A DNA stretch of 37,714 bases. It comes from Oscillospiraceae bacterium. GTDB lineage: Bacteria > Bacillota > Clostridia > Oscillospirales > Oscillospiraceae. The translations under genes were made by a program, and so were the position numbers. The notes under the pieces are model-generated. The model searched no databases, was not told the origin of the DNA, and saw nothing but the letters and a program-made list of their open reading frames with translations. Below, piece by piece: positions 25,826-35,488 of this stretch (position 1 is the stretch's first letter; the number at the start of each line of letters is the position of its first letter). Location: NCBI GenBank assembly GCA_017419715.1, contig JAFOKO010000133.1, forward strand, positions 1 through 37,714, read 5' to 3'.

Positions 25826-27364
25826 TTGAATACCCTTCAATCAATATTGCAGCGAATCCGTGACAAACTGCCACTGCTTGTCATATTGCTATGTATCTCT
25901 CAGCCAGTGTTGGATGTGGCCGGTTTTTGGCAAAAGAACCTTGGGATCGGAAACTCTTTGACCATGCTCCTGCGTATGGTTCTTTTAAGCGGCACTGTGC
26001 TTGTCGGTTTTTTGCTGTCCACGCGAAAGCGTGTTTATTATGTGACCGCGGCAGTTATGGCCTTCCTGACCGCGGGGCATTTCTATGCCTGTTCCCTCAG
26101 TGTAAATGGATATGTATCTCCGATCACAGATTTCATTAACCTTATCCGCATCTATTTTTTGCCATTGATGGCGATCAGTTTCATTACCTTCCTGAGCGTG
26201 AATGAAAAGGTTTTTGATGCGATCATCAAAGGTATGGCGATCAACCTGCTGATCATTGCGGGAATACTGTTGGTTTCTACAGTGACCGGAACTGATCCGC
26301 ATACCTATTCGGTGGATGGAATTGGAATCCTGGGATGGTTTTTATGGACAAACAGCCAAAGTGCGATCCTTGCTATGCTTGCTCCAATTGCCATTTGCTG
26401 GTCCCTCCTTCGATGGGAAAAGCGTTTGCTCCCCGTGGGGCTTGTTTCAGTCTGTGCGGAGGCTACGCTCTTTGTGCTTGCACCGCGCCTTGCCTACGCA
26501 AGCCTCGGTGCGACTGGCTTTGGGATTACGCTCGGTCTTCTCCTGGTCGACCGTAGCCGCTGGCGCCAGGCCCTGGTTGTGACACTGGTCACCTTGCTTT
26601 TTGCGGCTGCAATTCCGGTTTCCCCGATGCACGAGCGACTGTCCTTCAATAATAAGCGTGACGCGGAAACAGAAGAACGAATCAAGGAGATGGATATTCA
26701 CATTCAAGTCGTTACGGAACCGGAAACCGTATTTGTCAGCGATGAAACTGCTCCTTCCGGAGAAACGCCTCCCGTTGAAGAGAAAAAAGTGATTCTGGAC
26801 GAACAAAATGCGGACAAGCTCGAAAGCCTCTACCGTTCGCAAAGCATTATTTGGTCTATGGTGGATCGCTTCGGCAGAGATCGCGTCTTTAAAATCTACG
26901 AGTATACCCTGGATCCTTCTATTCTCAGCAATGCCAGACTTATGAAGATCCGTTTTTGCGAACTGCTGATGGATGAATCGAGTGCGATGTCCCGTCTGTT
27001 TGGCTTGAATCTTGCGGAAATGCTTCATGAGCGAGTTGTGGATGAAACAACGGTGCTGATAGATAATTACGATGTGGAAAATGATTTGCACGGCGTCTAT
27101 TTCTTGACCGGATACTTCGGTCTTGCGTTCATGATCGTTTTCCTGCTGTGGTTTGGAGCTCGGGCTTTGAAAGTGCTTATCCTGGAGGGGAAACGCTGCC
27201 TTACGCTTCCCATGTGTGCCTTTGCGCTCTCTTATGGGCTTGGTTTGATCCATGCTATTTTTACAGCTTCCGTCTTGCGACGCAACAATGCCTCCATCTA
27301 CCTGGCAATGGTACTTGCCGGACTTTGGCATCTTTCCCGGAGGCAGAAGCAAGTGAAACTATGA
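25826..27364 (+). CDS. O-antigen ligase/polymerase-like membrane protein, copy 1
   Basis: This 512-residue polytopic membrane protein resembles the O-antigen ligase/Wzy polymerase superfamily, which joins or transfers lipid-linked glycans outside the membrane. About ten or more helices are visible, interrupted by a large hydrophilic loop (about 270-430) that contains DRFGRDRV and ends in ENDLHGVYF. Conserved blocks shared with the next gene are GILGWFLW, SQSAILAMLAPIAICWSLL and SVLRRNNASIYL. Start is a TTG at 25826 with GAGG 8 bases upstream. AT-richer than genes to the left. Whether it polymerises or ligates cannot be told. Confidence 0.72.
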   Translation: MNTLQSILQRIRDKLPLLVILLCISQPVLDVAGFWQKNLGIGNSLTMLLRMVLLSGTVLVGFLLSTRKRVYYVTAAVMAFLTAGHFYACSLSVNGYVSPITDFINLIRIYFLPLMAISFITFLSVNEKVFDAIIKGMAINLLIIAGILLVSTVTGTDPHTYSVDGIGILGWFLWTNSQSAILAMLAPIAICWSLLRWEKRLLPVGLVSVCAEATLFVLAPRLAYASLGATGFGITLGLLLVDRSRWRQALVVTLVTLLFAAAIPVSPMHERLSFNNKRDAETEERIKEMDIHIQVVTEPETVFVSDETAPSGETPPVEEKKVILDEQNADKLESLYRSQSIIWSMVDRFGRDRVFKIYEYTLDPSILSNARLMKIRFCELLMDESSAMSRLFGLNLAEMLHERVVDETTVLIDNYDVENDLHGVYFLTGYFGLAFMIVFLLWFGARALKVLILEGKRCLTLPMCAFALSYGLGLIHAIFTASVLRRNNASIYLAMVLAGLWHLSRRQKQVKL

Positions 27365-27433
27365 TCTTCGATCGGTGTTTTTGAAACGCCCGCATGCAGT
27401 AGCTTTTAAGCACCCCAAAGGAGGGAAGACTGT

Positions 27434-28972
27434 ATGAAGCATGATAGTCCACTGGACGAAAAATTGATGCGGTTGTTGCCCGCCTTTATTGTGATATACT
27501 GTGTCTTCCAGCCTTTGCTGGATGTAGCTGGCTATTGGCAGCAGGTTCTTTCGCTTGGAAATGCCTTGACGATGGCAATTCGAGTTTTGCTGTTGATCAT
27601 TTCTGTGCTGCTTGGTTTTCTGCTTTCGAATCGAAGATTCTATTATGGGCTTCTGTTTGCCATCCTTGCAGCGCTAACTGTTCTGCATATCACTGCAAAT
27701 GCTTCGGACGGATATCAAAATCCTTTATCAGATTTGGCCTCGCTGTTTCGCATTTATGTGTTGCCGATCACTACGGTATGCTTTATCACATTTCTAAGCA
27801 GAGATACAGATCGGGCGTTTCATGCGATGAAAATTGGCCTGTGTTTCGATTTTGCAATCATTCTGCTTGTAGAATTCTTAAGTGTTGTAACAGGCACAAA
27901 CCGGGGAACCTATGCCAGAGAGCAAATTGGTGTTTTAGGCTGGTTTGTTTGGGGAAATTGCCAGAGCGCGATCCTTTCTATGCTAAGCCCTCTTGCGATC
28001 TGCTGGACCTTGCTTCACTGCCGGGACAGACTGATCCCGGTTGCGCTGGTCACCTTAACGGCTGAGACTGCACTCTTTTTTTTCGGCACTCGCTTAACAT
28101 TTCTTTCGCTGATTGCCTCCGGGATGGGGCTGAGTCTTTGCATCGTGCTGATCGATCGCAAAAACTGGAAAAAGGCGGTTCTCATCCTGCTGATTACGGT
28201 GGCTTTTTGCCTTGCCTATCCGGCCTCTCCGGCTGCAGAACGGCTCCAATCACTTGCAGAAACAAACAAAAAAAACGGCCAGGAGATCCATGAGGTATTA
28301 CCGACGGACGATCATCAAGCCGATCTTGCAGACGAAGCGGTGGATCCAGAAACCCTGGAGCCTGTCTACCGCCGTTTTTGCAATACAATGGTGGACCGGT
28401 TTGGAATCGAGCGCGTGGCAGAAAAATACGGTTATACCCTTGATGCCGCTGTTCTTGGCGATGCGCGCTTGGGCAAGCGTATCGTCTGTGAATTGGTGAT
28501 GGAGAATGCTTCATGCTTATGCCATCTGTTTGGTTTGAATGTGAATGAATTTCGCATTTCTACCCTCGGAACTGAAAGCAATACAGGATCTGCTGATCCG
28601 GATGACGGTATTATGAATTATGAAGTCGAGAACGATTATTACGGCGTTTATTTCGTCACCGGTGTTGTGGGAATTGCAGGGATCACTTTTTTCCTGCTTT
28701 TCTTTGGAATATCGGCATTGCGTTCGGTGTTGCGTGAGCCACAAAACGCCCTAACGATGGAGATGCTTGGCTTTTTGGGGGCATACTGCTTTGGCTTGAT
28801 TCATGCCCTCTTCACAACATCTGTGCTTCGACGCAACAATGCTTCGGTTTATCTTGCCCTGGTTTTGGCCGGGCTTTGGTATCTATCCCGCGATGTTTCA
28901 ACTGGAAAACCAGATGCTTTGGCACGCTTTCCCAGCTTGAGACCGGAAAGGAGAGGCCATGGGGCGAAATAA
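27434..28972 (+). CDS. O-antigen ligase/polymerase-like membrane protein, copy 2
   Basis: This is a tandem paralogue of the preceding gene with exactly the same length (512 residues) and the same layout: N-terminal helices with FQPLLDVAGYWQ, then GVLGWFVWGNCQSAILSML, the large external loop with DRFGIERV and ENDYYGVYF, and the C-terminal SVLRRNNASVYLALVLAGLW. The similarity is clear but far from identity, so the duplication is old and the copies have probably diverged in substrate. AAAGGAGGG precedes the ATG. The 3' end overlaps the murJ-like gene by 14 bases. Unlike copy 1 it has a basic C-terminal extension. Confidence 0.72.
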   Translation: MKHDSPLDEKLMRLLPAFIVIYCVFQPLLDVAGYWQQVLSLGNALTMAIRVLLLIISVLLGFLLSNRRFYYGLLFAILAALTVLHITANASDGYQNPLSDLASLFRIYVLPITTVCFITFLSRDTDRAFHAMKIGLCFDFAIILLVEFLSVVTGTNRGTYAREQIGVLGWFVWGNCQSAILSMLSPLAICWTLLHCRDRLIPVALVTLTAETALFFFGTRLTFLSLIASGMGLSLCIVLIDRKNWKKAVLILLITVAFCLAYPASPAAERLQSLAETNKKNGQEIHEVLPTDDHQADLADEAVDPETLEPVYRRFCNTMVDRFGIERVAEKYGYTLDAAVLGDARLGKRIVCELVMENASCLCHLFGLNVNEFRISTLGTESNTGSADPDDGIMNYEVENDYYGVYFVTGVVGIAGITFFLLFFGISALRSVLREPQNALTMEMLGFLGAYCFGLIHALFTTSVLRRNNASVYLALVLAGLWYLSRDVSTGKPDALARFPSLRPERRGHGAK

Positions 28973-30494
28973 TACGACCTTTCGGGCAATTAGCTTTGTG
29001 ACAGTGGTTACTTTAGCAGCGAAGTCTCTGGGCGTCGTTCGGGAGATTTTGCAGGCGAATGCTTTTGGCACTTCTCCGCAATTTGATCTCTATTCGACTG
29101 CGTATAACCACACCATTTATATATTTACGACCCTGGCTTATGCGCTTTGTGTTGCAGCGGTGCCGATCATTACAAAAAAGCTTGCTGAGAGCAGAGAGGC
29201 CGCTGAACGGGTGGCAGGAAATTTGATTTCTGTCTGTCTGCTGATCAGCATTCTTGTCGTTTCCGCTGGATATATGGCGATTTCTTTTTTGCCGATAGAG
29301 AATGGATTTGGCGTGGCAGGGGAGAGACTGGCACAGCTTCAGACCTACCTTCGCATTTGCCTTGTCACACTGCCGATCATAGTCCTTATCTATTTACTTG
29401 TTTCCGTATTTCAGTCCATGGGCTACTACAGCCTGCAGGGCAGCATGAGTATTCCCTACAATTTGGCGCTGATCGTTGTTCTGCTCAGCATCCCCGGCAC
29501 AGATCGAATGTTGGAATACATTATTGCCGTTTGTTTTGCATGGGGGTTGCAACTTCTCTGGATCGTTCCCTGTGCGCGAAGGGAACGCTTTCGCCTACGC
29601 CTTTCTCTACGCTTTCAAGACCGGGACTTGCGCGTTTTTGGCAAAACGGCACTTGTCACGCTGTTTACCTCGTCCATCTTTTTATTATGCTATCTCACAG
29701 ACGCGAAGACGGTTTCTTCCTTTGGTGATGGAGCAGTGAGCGGGGTTTATTATGCGGATAAGCTGTTTACTCCAATCGTAACAACCGTGGTTTACAGCAT
29801 TAGCGTTGTTCTTTTTCCAAAATACAACCAAGAGTATTGCAGTGCCGACGATCAACAATACAAAAGCTATGTGGGAACGACGCTGGGTAATACGCTGTTT
29901 GTGATTCTTCCGCTTTCCGTCCTGCTGGGAGCGTTCTCACTGCCGATTGTTCGGGTCCTGTTTGAAAGAGGAAGCTTTGACGCATCTTCGTCCGCTATGA
30001 CAGTAGATGTTTTCTCCATGTATGCTCTGGGAATGGCGGGGTTTTGTATTCTGGACCTCATGAACAAAGCCTACTATACCATGCGTAAGACCATGGAACC
30101 ACTGTTGATCAACGGACTTGTTTTTGTGTTAAATCTATTTCTGAACCGTCTCTTGGCATCGCAAGCTGATCCGGGGTCGATAGCACTTGCGACTTCCTTG
30201 TCCTTAAGCTTTGGCGGGATTCTGTCCATGATCTGCTTTTTTCGGAATTCCAAGGGCGCATTCTCTGTATCCAGGGTCGGAAAAGAGCTTTTTTGTGTTG
30301 CCGTTGTGAGTGTGCTCGCCTATTTCTTTGCTTCCGCTTTCTCGGGGATCAATCTAGGAAAACTAATGTCTGTCGTTCTTTTTTCTTTCCTTGGCGTGGT
30401 TTGCTTGGGCGTGTATGGTCTGCTTTGCTGGCTGCTACAGGACCGAAGTGTTCTGCAAAACTTGTTCCATCTTTTCAGAAAGGGGCGAAACTGA
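28959..30494 (+). CDS. murJ: MurJ/MviN-type lipid-linked oligosaccharide flippase
   Basis: This is a MOP-superfamily flippase of 511 residues with about fourteen helices. The N-terminal segment with SFVTVVTLAAKSLGVVREIL and the conserved loop after it are typical of the MurJ family, which moves lipid II across the membrane. Because it lies inside a polysaccharide locus, it may instead flip another undecaprenyl-linked intermediate; the symbol marks the family, not a proven lipid II role. AAAGGAG precedes the ATG by 5 bases. The stop is two bases before the DUF5693 start codon. Confidence 0.8.
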   Translation: MGRNNTTFRAISFVTVVTLAAKSLGVVREILQANAFGTSPQFDLYSTAYNHTIYIFTTLAYALCVAAVPIITKKLAESREAAERVAGNLISVCLLISILVVSAGYMAISFLPIENGFGVAGERLAQLQTYLRICLVTLPIIVLIYLLVSVFQSMGYYSLQGSMSIPYNLALIVVLLSIPGTDRMLEYIIAVCFAWGLQLLWIVPCARRERFRLRLSLRFQDRDLRVFGKTALVTLFTSSIFLLCYLTDAKTVSSFGDGAVSGVYYADKLFTPIVTTVVYSISVVLFPKYNQEYCSADDQQYKSYVGTTLGNTLFVILPLSVLLGAFSLPIVRVLFERGSFDASSSAMTVDVFSMYALGMAGFCILDLMNKAYYTMRKTMEPLLINGLVFVLNLFLNRLLASQADPGSIALATSLSLSFGGILSMICFFRNSKGAFSVSRVGKELFCVAVVSVLAYFFASAFSGINLGKLMSVVLFSFLGVVCLGVYGLLCWLLQDRSVLQNLFHLFRKGRN

Positions 30495-30495
30495 T

Positions 30496-32226
30496 GTGAA
30501 CAAATTGCGACAGTCCGGCGGAAAACTATTTGCGCTTTCCTTGCTTTGCTCTCTGGCTGCATTGGTGCTTGTGATTTGCCGCGTCCGTGTTGAGATCACG
30601 AAGAATGCCGTGTGTCCCGTGATGAGCTATGAAGATATTTCTTCCCTTGCGGAAGCCTCCAACGAGACAGCGTATGATTGGTGCGTTGCATTATCGAATG
30701 CTGGCCTGCAGGGGGTTTTGATGACCCCTGAGCAGATGTTAGATGCGCAAACGATGAAGACGATTGCTGATGCCGGGCTTTCTCCGGTGCAGGTGGGGGG
30801 ACTTCCTCAGTCTGGTCCCTATTTTTTCGCGCTTTGCTATGATGAGACAGTGGATGGTACGCCACTTCCCGGAATTCCGTCAACGGTGGAATCGCTGCCA
30901 CTGGAAGAAATTCTGCAAGCCCTGCATAACAGTGACAGTTTCCTGGTTCTTGTGGAAAATGAAGCACAGACCGGGATGCTCTTGCCGGAGGGGTGGGATG
31001 CTACACACTTTGACGGCAAAATTACCAAGGCCTGTTGGCTCAACAGCCGGATTAGGTGCTCCGCTGAAAAGCTTGGCTATGCCGGCATGGAAGAGACAGA
31101 AAACATCTTGTTTCGAGCGGTGATCGACCGTGGTGTGCAGTTTGCCTGGATCGCTCCGGTCACAACGCCAGAGGGAAAAACAGTAATAGAACGCTCGAAA
31201 TATGTTGCGCTCCTATCAGGCTTGGAGACACGCCTAAAGCATGCCGGCTTCTCTTACGGGAAAGCTTCGGCCTATGCTCCGGATTCGCTGCCTTCGTTTC
31301 TCTGGATCCTTACCGGACTTGCAGTGCTATTTGGCACGGTACTGCTGATCGAAAAATGCTTTCGTCCGGTTTCCAAACGAAGCATTTTGGTGCTTTCAAG
31401 CATTGGCATTGCAGAAGAAGCGATCGGTTTCCTTGCGTTTCCCCATTTGCAAATCACGGCGCTGGCGCTTTTGGCCGCAATTGTGTTTCCCTGCCTTTCT
31501 GTGATACATCTGGGGGCGGTGCTTTCCCGGGCAGACCGGGAACGATCGTTTTGGCGCTGGGCGGGCGGCGGATGCTTGGGCTGTGTTGGATTCACGCTTT
31601 GGGGTGCGCTCTTGATTGCAGCGCTTCAGAGCGGACGGGATTATCTTCTGGTTTTGCGCTTGTTTCGTGGTGTAAAGCTTAGTCAAGCTGCAGTTTATCT
31701 ATTCTCCGTCGGATTCTTTTCCCGAATGTATTTTCGTAGCCAAAAGCCTGTTCCCGGGCAGAAACGGAGCAGCTTTCGGAATCGTTATTTCCGGAATGGA
31801 TTGTTGCTGGCGTTGTTTTTGACGGTCGGTGTCATTTATTTGCTTCGCACCGGGGATCGAATGATGCCGGTTTCTGTAGCGGAGCAACGGATCCGAAACT
31901 GGTTGGAACACTGTTTGCTCTTTCGCCCCCGCGCAAAGGAGTATCTGATTGCCTGGCCTTTTCTTGGACTTGCTTTTTTGTTTGAACAGCGCGGCAAGAC
32001 ACAGCTTTCCGCCTTCTTCGGCGCTTTTTCCGGAATCGGCTTTGCCTCGCTCGTCAATACCTTCTGCCATAGCAGATCGCATTTCCTGATCAGTCTTGCC
32101 AGAACTGGTATCGGCCTCATTCTCGGCTTCGTTTTGGCGTTGATCTTGATCGGGATCTTGCATTTTGCCTTTCCAAACCATAATAAGGAGTTTTCCAATG
32201 ATCAGTATCATAGTTCCAGTTTATAA
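30496..32226 (+). CDS. DUF5693 family membrane protein
   Basis: This 576-residue protein has one N-terminal helix (about 9-27), a soluble, probably external domain of about 250 residues (30-280, including GLQGVLMTPEQMLDAQTM), then about eight helices to the C-terminus. I recognise it as DUF5693, a family without known function that in other Clostridia occurs beside cell-wall polymer genes such as csaB (from memory). Start is a GTG at 30496, one base after the murJ-like stop, with AAAGGGG 10 bases upstream. It overlaps the next gene by 29 bases. A role in polymer export or anchoring is inference from context. Confidence 0.72.
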   Translation: MNKLRQSGGKLFALSLLCSLAALVLVICRVRVEITKNAVCPVMSYEDISSLAEASNETAYDWCVALSNAGLQGVLMTPEQMLDAQTMKTIADAGLSPVQVGGLPQSGPYFFALCYDETVDGTPLPGIPSTVESLPLEEILQALHNSDSFLVLVENEAQTGMLLPEGWDATHFDGKITKACWLNSRIRCSAEKLGYAGMEETENILFRAVIDRGVQFAWIAPVTTPEGKTVIERSKYVALLSGLETRLKHAGFSYGKASAYAPDSLPSFLWILTGLAVLFGTVLLIEKCFRPVSKRSILVLSSIGIAEEAIGFLAFPHLQITALALLAAIVFPCLSVIHLGAVLSRADRERSFWRWAGGGCLGCVGFTLWGALLIAALQSGRDYLLVLRLFRGVKLSQAAVYLFSVGFFSRMYFRSQKPVPGQKRSSFRNRYFRNGLLLALFLTVGVIYLLRTGDRMMPVSVAEQRIRNWLEHCLLFRPRAKEYLIAWPFLGLAFLFEQRGKTQLSAFFGAFSGIGFASLVNTFCHSRSHFLISLARTGIGLILGFVLALILIGILHFAFPNHNKEFSNDQYHSSSL

Positions 32227-33172
32227 TGTAAAACAATATCTGCCGCGCAGTGTAGAAGCGGTTTTGACCAATGATACACAGGATACGGAATTGATTTTGG
32301 TGGACGATGGCTCTTCGGATGGGAGCGCCAAGCTTTGCGACGATTATGCATCGGCCCACCCAGAGTTGATTCGGGTGATCCATCAGAAGAATTCTGGCCC
32401 CGGGGCAGCGCGAAATGCAGGAATTGCTGCTGCAAGAGGGGACTGGTTTCTTTTTGTGGACAGCGATGACCGTCTGGCCCCGAATGCCTTGACCAGATTG
32501 CGCGAGGTGATCGCCGCCGAGGATGCAGATGTGATTTCTTTCCAATTCTTTAAGGAATCCGTTACAGGGGAAAGCTGGGAGGAATGGTCCGGTCCCCTCC
32601 AAACGGAGAGCCGTTTTTCCTTGGCGGATCAGCCTTCGTTTCTTCTAACGCAGCCCTCCTGCTGGCTCCGGCTGTGGAATCGCTCTGTTTTCGACGACAA
32701 CGGGATCACTTTCCCAAATGTGGTTTGGTATGAAGATGTTCGCACCGTGACAAAATTGCTGGCAAAGGCAAAGCGCATTATTAACCTTGCGGATCATCTC
32801 TATTATTACCTGGACCGTCCGGGTTCAATTATGAACAGCAGCCAGCTGCCACGCAATCGTGACATTTTGCCGGCTTTTACAGATATCCTGGACTGGTTCG
32901 ATGCAGAAGGCTTGACGAAACAGTATTATGACGAACTTTGCGCTTTGACCGTCCAGCATGTTTTGCTGGCCGCCTCGGTACGGGTGGCACGAATCGACCC
33001 GAATTCCAACATACTGAATGAATTGTCGGACTTCACAACTCGCCGTTTTCCGGATTGGAAAAAGAACCCCTACAACAAATCTCTGCCCAAGCTGAAACAA
33101 CTGGCCCTCTTGCTTGTTTCAAAGCGGCAATTCCGGTTGCTTCGGCTCCTGTTCAAGCTGAAAGGATCATGA
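32198..33172 (+). CDS. Family 2 glycosyltransferase, copy A
   Basis: This GT-A fold glycosyltransferase of 324 residues transfers a sugar from a nucleotide donor to a growing glycan on the cytoplasmic side. The N-terminal catalytic domain starts SIIVPVYNVKQYLPRSVEA, with LVDDGSSDG (donor binding) and VDSDD (metal-binding DxD). The C-terminal half is helical and ends in a basic tail. AAGGAG lies 7 bases before the ATG at 32198, inside DUF5693. Sugar specificity cannot be read from sequence. The next gene is a homologue. Confidence 0.9.
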   Translation: MISIIVPVYNVKQYLPRSVEAVLTNDTQDTELILVDDGSSDGSAKLCDDYASAHPELIRVIHQKNSGPGAARNAGIAAARGDWFLFVDSDDRLAPNALTRLREVIAAEDADVISFQFFKESVTGESWEEWSGPLQTESRFSLADQPSFLLTQPSCWLRLWNRSVFDDNGITFPNVVWYEDVRTVTKLLAKAKRIINLADHLYYYLDRPGSIMNSSQLPRNRDILPAFTDILDWFDAEGLTKQYYDELCALTVQHVLLAASVRVARIDPNSNILNELSDFTTRRFPDWKKNPYNKSLPKLKQLALLLVSKRQFRLLRLLFKLKGS

Positions 33173-33174
33173 AC

Positions 33175-34158
33175 ATGAGAATGAGTGTGATCGTCCCGGT
33201 TTATAATGTGGCGGACTATCTTCCTGCCTGCATGGACTCCTTGCTTGCGCAGCGCTGTGACGACTGGGAATTGATCCTGGTGGATGATGGCTCTACGGAC
33301 GGAAAAAGCCCGAAGCTCTGTGATGAATACGCCACGCAGCACCCGGATCTGTTCCGCGTGATCCACCAGGCCAACGGCGGCCTCGGTGCAGCCAGAAATA
33401 CCGGCATAGAAGCGGCGAAGGGGGAGTACCTCCTGTTTGTGGACAGTGACGATACCCTTGCGCCGGACTGCCTGGAACAGCTTTCCGCCTGGATCGAGGA
33501 ATCTCATGCGGATATGTATGTGTTTGGCTACCTCTATGTCACCGAGCAGGGGGAGCAGCCGGGAGAGGCGCGCCTGTCCGAGCTGAACGGCAGGCCCGTT
33601 ACGCTGGCCCAGATGCCAGAAATGCTGCTGGATTCGCCCAGCGCCTGCTTCCGGCTATGGAAACGGGAGCTTTTTGCTGATGGAAGCATTCGCTTCCCGG
33701 GGCGGGTCTGGTACGAGGATCTCTGCACGACCCCAAAGGCCCTGCTTCGGGCGAAAAGCATCGTCCAGAAGCCCAATGTCTTCTACCGTTATCTGTTGCG
33801 TCCAGGCTCCATCATGCGAAACGACAACTTGCGCCGGAATCTGGAGATCTTGAATGCTTTAGAGACGGTAAGGGCCTATTACGAAAGCGAAGGGGCGCTG
33901 GACCAATACCGCGCCTGGCTCAGCTATCTGGCGGTAGATTCCGTCCTGGCGGCCGCACGCCGGGTCTTGCTCTCGGACCCGAATGCAGACTACCTTCCGG
34001 ACTTTTTGAACTATGTACGAAAAGAATACCCGGATTACAGAAGCAACCCTCTGTTGCCGCGGCTTGGAAAGAAAAAGCTGATCCTGCTCCGGCTTCTGGA
34101 GGGGCGGCATTACAAGCTTGCACAGACGATGTTTCACATTGTGAATAAACTGAAATAA
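33175..34158 (+). CDS. Family 2 glycosyltransferase, copy B
   Basis: This 327-residue GT2 enzyme is homologous to copy A over its length: VIVPVYNVADYLPACMDSLL, LVDDGSTDG, VDSDD, then a helical tail containing RKEYPDYRSNPLLPRLGKKK, parallel to RRFPDWKKNPYNKSLPKLK in copy A. AAAGGA (33161-33166) is 8 bases before the ATG at 33175. The ATG at 33169 overlaps the previous stop but sits too close to that site. The gene is markedly GC-richer than copy A (for example 44 of 60 bases in 33541-33600), so the two copies may have different histories. Confidence 0.9.
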   Translation: MRMSVIVPVYNVADYLPACMDSLLAQRCDDWELILVDDGSTDGKSPKLCDEYATQHPDLFRVIHQANGGLGAARNTGIEAAKGEYLLFVDSDDTLAPDCLEQLSAWIEESHADMYVFGYLYVTEQGEQPGEARLSELNGRPVTLAQMPEMLLDSPSACFRLWKRELFADGSIRFPGRVWYEDLCTTPKALLRAKSIVQKPNVFYRYLLRPGSIMRNDNLRRNLEILNALETVRAYYESEGALDQYRAWLSYLAVDSVLAAARRVLLSDPNADYLPDFLNYVRKEYPDYRSNPLLPRLGKKKLILLRLLEGRHYKLAQTMFHIVNKLK

Positions 34159-34171
34159 AGAGGCAAAACGC

Positions 34172-35488
34172 ATGTTTTCGAAATTGAAAAAAATCAGAGG
34201 CCAAAAGGAAGGAGTTTTGGCCTGGAACACCTTGATGCTCTACATTCTAACCTTTTCCAACCAGCTTCTTTCTTTGATCGTAATTCCGAAGGAGGGAAAG
34301 GTCCTTGATACCGTCGGCTATGGCGAGTTGGGTGTCGCTATGGCGATTATGGTATATGTGCAGCTGTTTATAGACTTCGGTTTTTTGCTTTCTGCAACGG
34401 ATGAGGTGTCCCGACATCGGAGCGACAAAAACCGGCTGAACAATATCATGACCTCGGTAACTTACTGCAAGCTGTTCCTGGCCGGGCTGTCCCTGCTTAC
34501 GATCTTTGTTCTGTGTCATGCGATTCCCGCCTGGCAGGGAAAATTCGGCTTCTACAGCCTGTTCTTTATCGGAACTGCCATCAATGCTCTGATTCCAGAT
34601 TACCTTTACCGCGGCCTGGAAAAAATGTCCGCCATTACGATCCGAACAGTTTGCATTCGCCTGTTTTCTGCAGTTGGGATTCTCTTGTTCTTAAATGAGC
34701 CGGAAGATATCTGGATCATTCCGGCCTTGACGGCCATTGGAAACCTGGTTGCTGTTTTTGTCTGCTTTGTGGATGCGAAGAAACGACTGGACATCCATTT
34801 TTGCACGGTAAGTGCTGCAGATATTTGGAGCCGGATGAAGCAGTCCTCCGTGTTTTTTCTCTCCAGATTCGCAACGACCGCTTACTCCGCGCTGAATACT
34901 GTGATCCTGGATATTGTGGAGCCCGCAAAGATCCCACAAGCGGGCGGTATGATCGACAATCCTGTCCGCGGTTACTATACTTCCTCCGACAAGCTTATGA
35001 CTGCCGGAAAGAGCGCCCTCTCGCCGATCTCAGACAGCCTTTACCCCTATATGGTCAAAAACCACGATTACAAGCTGGTAAAAAAGGTCCTTCTGATCCT
35101 GGAACCGATCATTGTGGTGTGCTGTGTGCTGCTCTTTGTTTTTGCGCCGGACTTTTGCGTGCTGGTCTTTCAAAAGGAAAGCTTTCGCCCCGCCGGGGAT
35201 GTGTTGCGGGTCATGCTGCCGACTGCAGTCATCACGCTGCCCAGTTATATCTGTGGCTTCCCGATGCTGTCTTCTATGGGACTGGCCAAGCACGCCAATT
35301 ATTCCACGATTTTTGGCTCCGTCATCCATCTAATAAATTTGGCAATTTTGTATTTCACCGGAAACATGAATATGATCACGCTCGGTGCGGCGATGTCTGT
35401 GGCGGAAAGCCTGATTTTTGCGTATCGCCTGGTGGTGATCTGGCGTCACCGGGACCGTCTGAAGGAGAATGCTCATGTCGATTCGTAA
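34172..35488 (+). CDS. Wzx-like oligosaccharide flippase
   Basis: This MOP-superfamily flippase has 438 residues and about twelve helices. The N-terminal region with TLMLYILTFSNQLLSLIVIP and the VGYGELGVAMAIM segment resemble Wzx/polysaccharide-biosynthesis flippases rather than MurJ. It would move the lipid-linked repeat unit built by the glycosyltransferases to the outer face. AAAGAGG lies 8 bases before the ATG. It is the second MOP flippase of the locus and overlaps the glycerophosphotransferase gene by 14 bases. Confidence 0.85.
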   Translation: MFSKLKKIRGQKEGVLAWNTLMLYILTFSNQLLSLIVIPKEGKVLDTVGYGELGVAMAIMVYVQLFIDFGFLLSATDEVSRHRSDKNRLNNIMTSVTYCKLFLAGLSLLTIFVLCHAIPAWQGKFGFYSLFFIGTAINALIPDYLYRGLEKMSAITIRTVCIRLFSAVGILLFLNEPEDIWIIPALTAIGNLVAVFVCFVDAKKRLDIHFCTVSAADIWSRMKQSSVFFLSRFATTAYSALNTVILDIVEPAKIPQAGGMIDNPVRGYYTSSDKLMTAGKSALSPISDSLYPYMVKNHDYKLVKKVLLILEPIIVVCCVLLFVFAPDFCVLVFQKESFRPAGDVLRVMLPTAVITLPSYICGFPMLSSMGLAKHANYSTIFGSVIHLINLAILYFTGNMNMITLGAAMSVAESLIFAYRLVVIWRHRDRLKENAHVDS

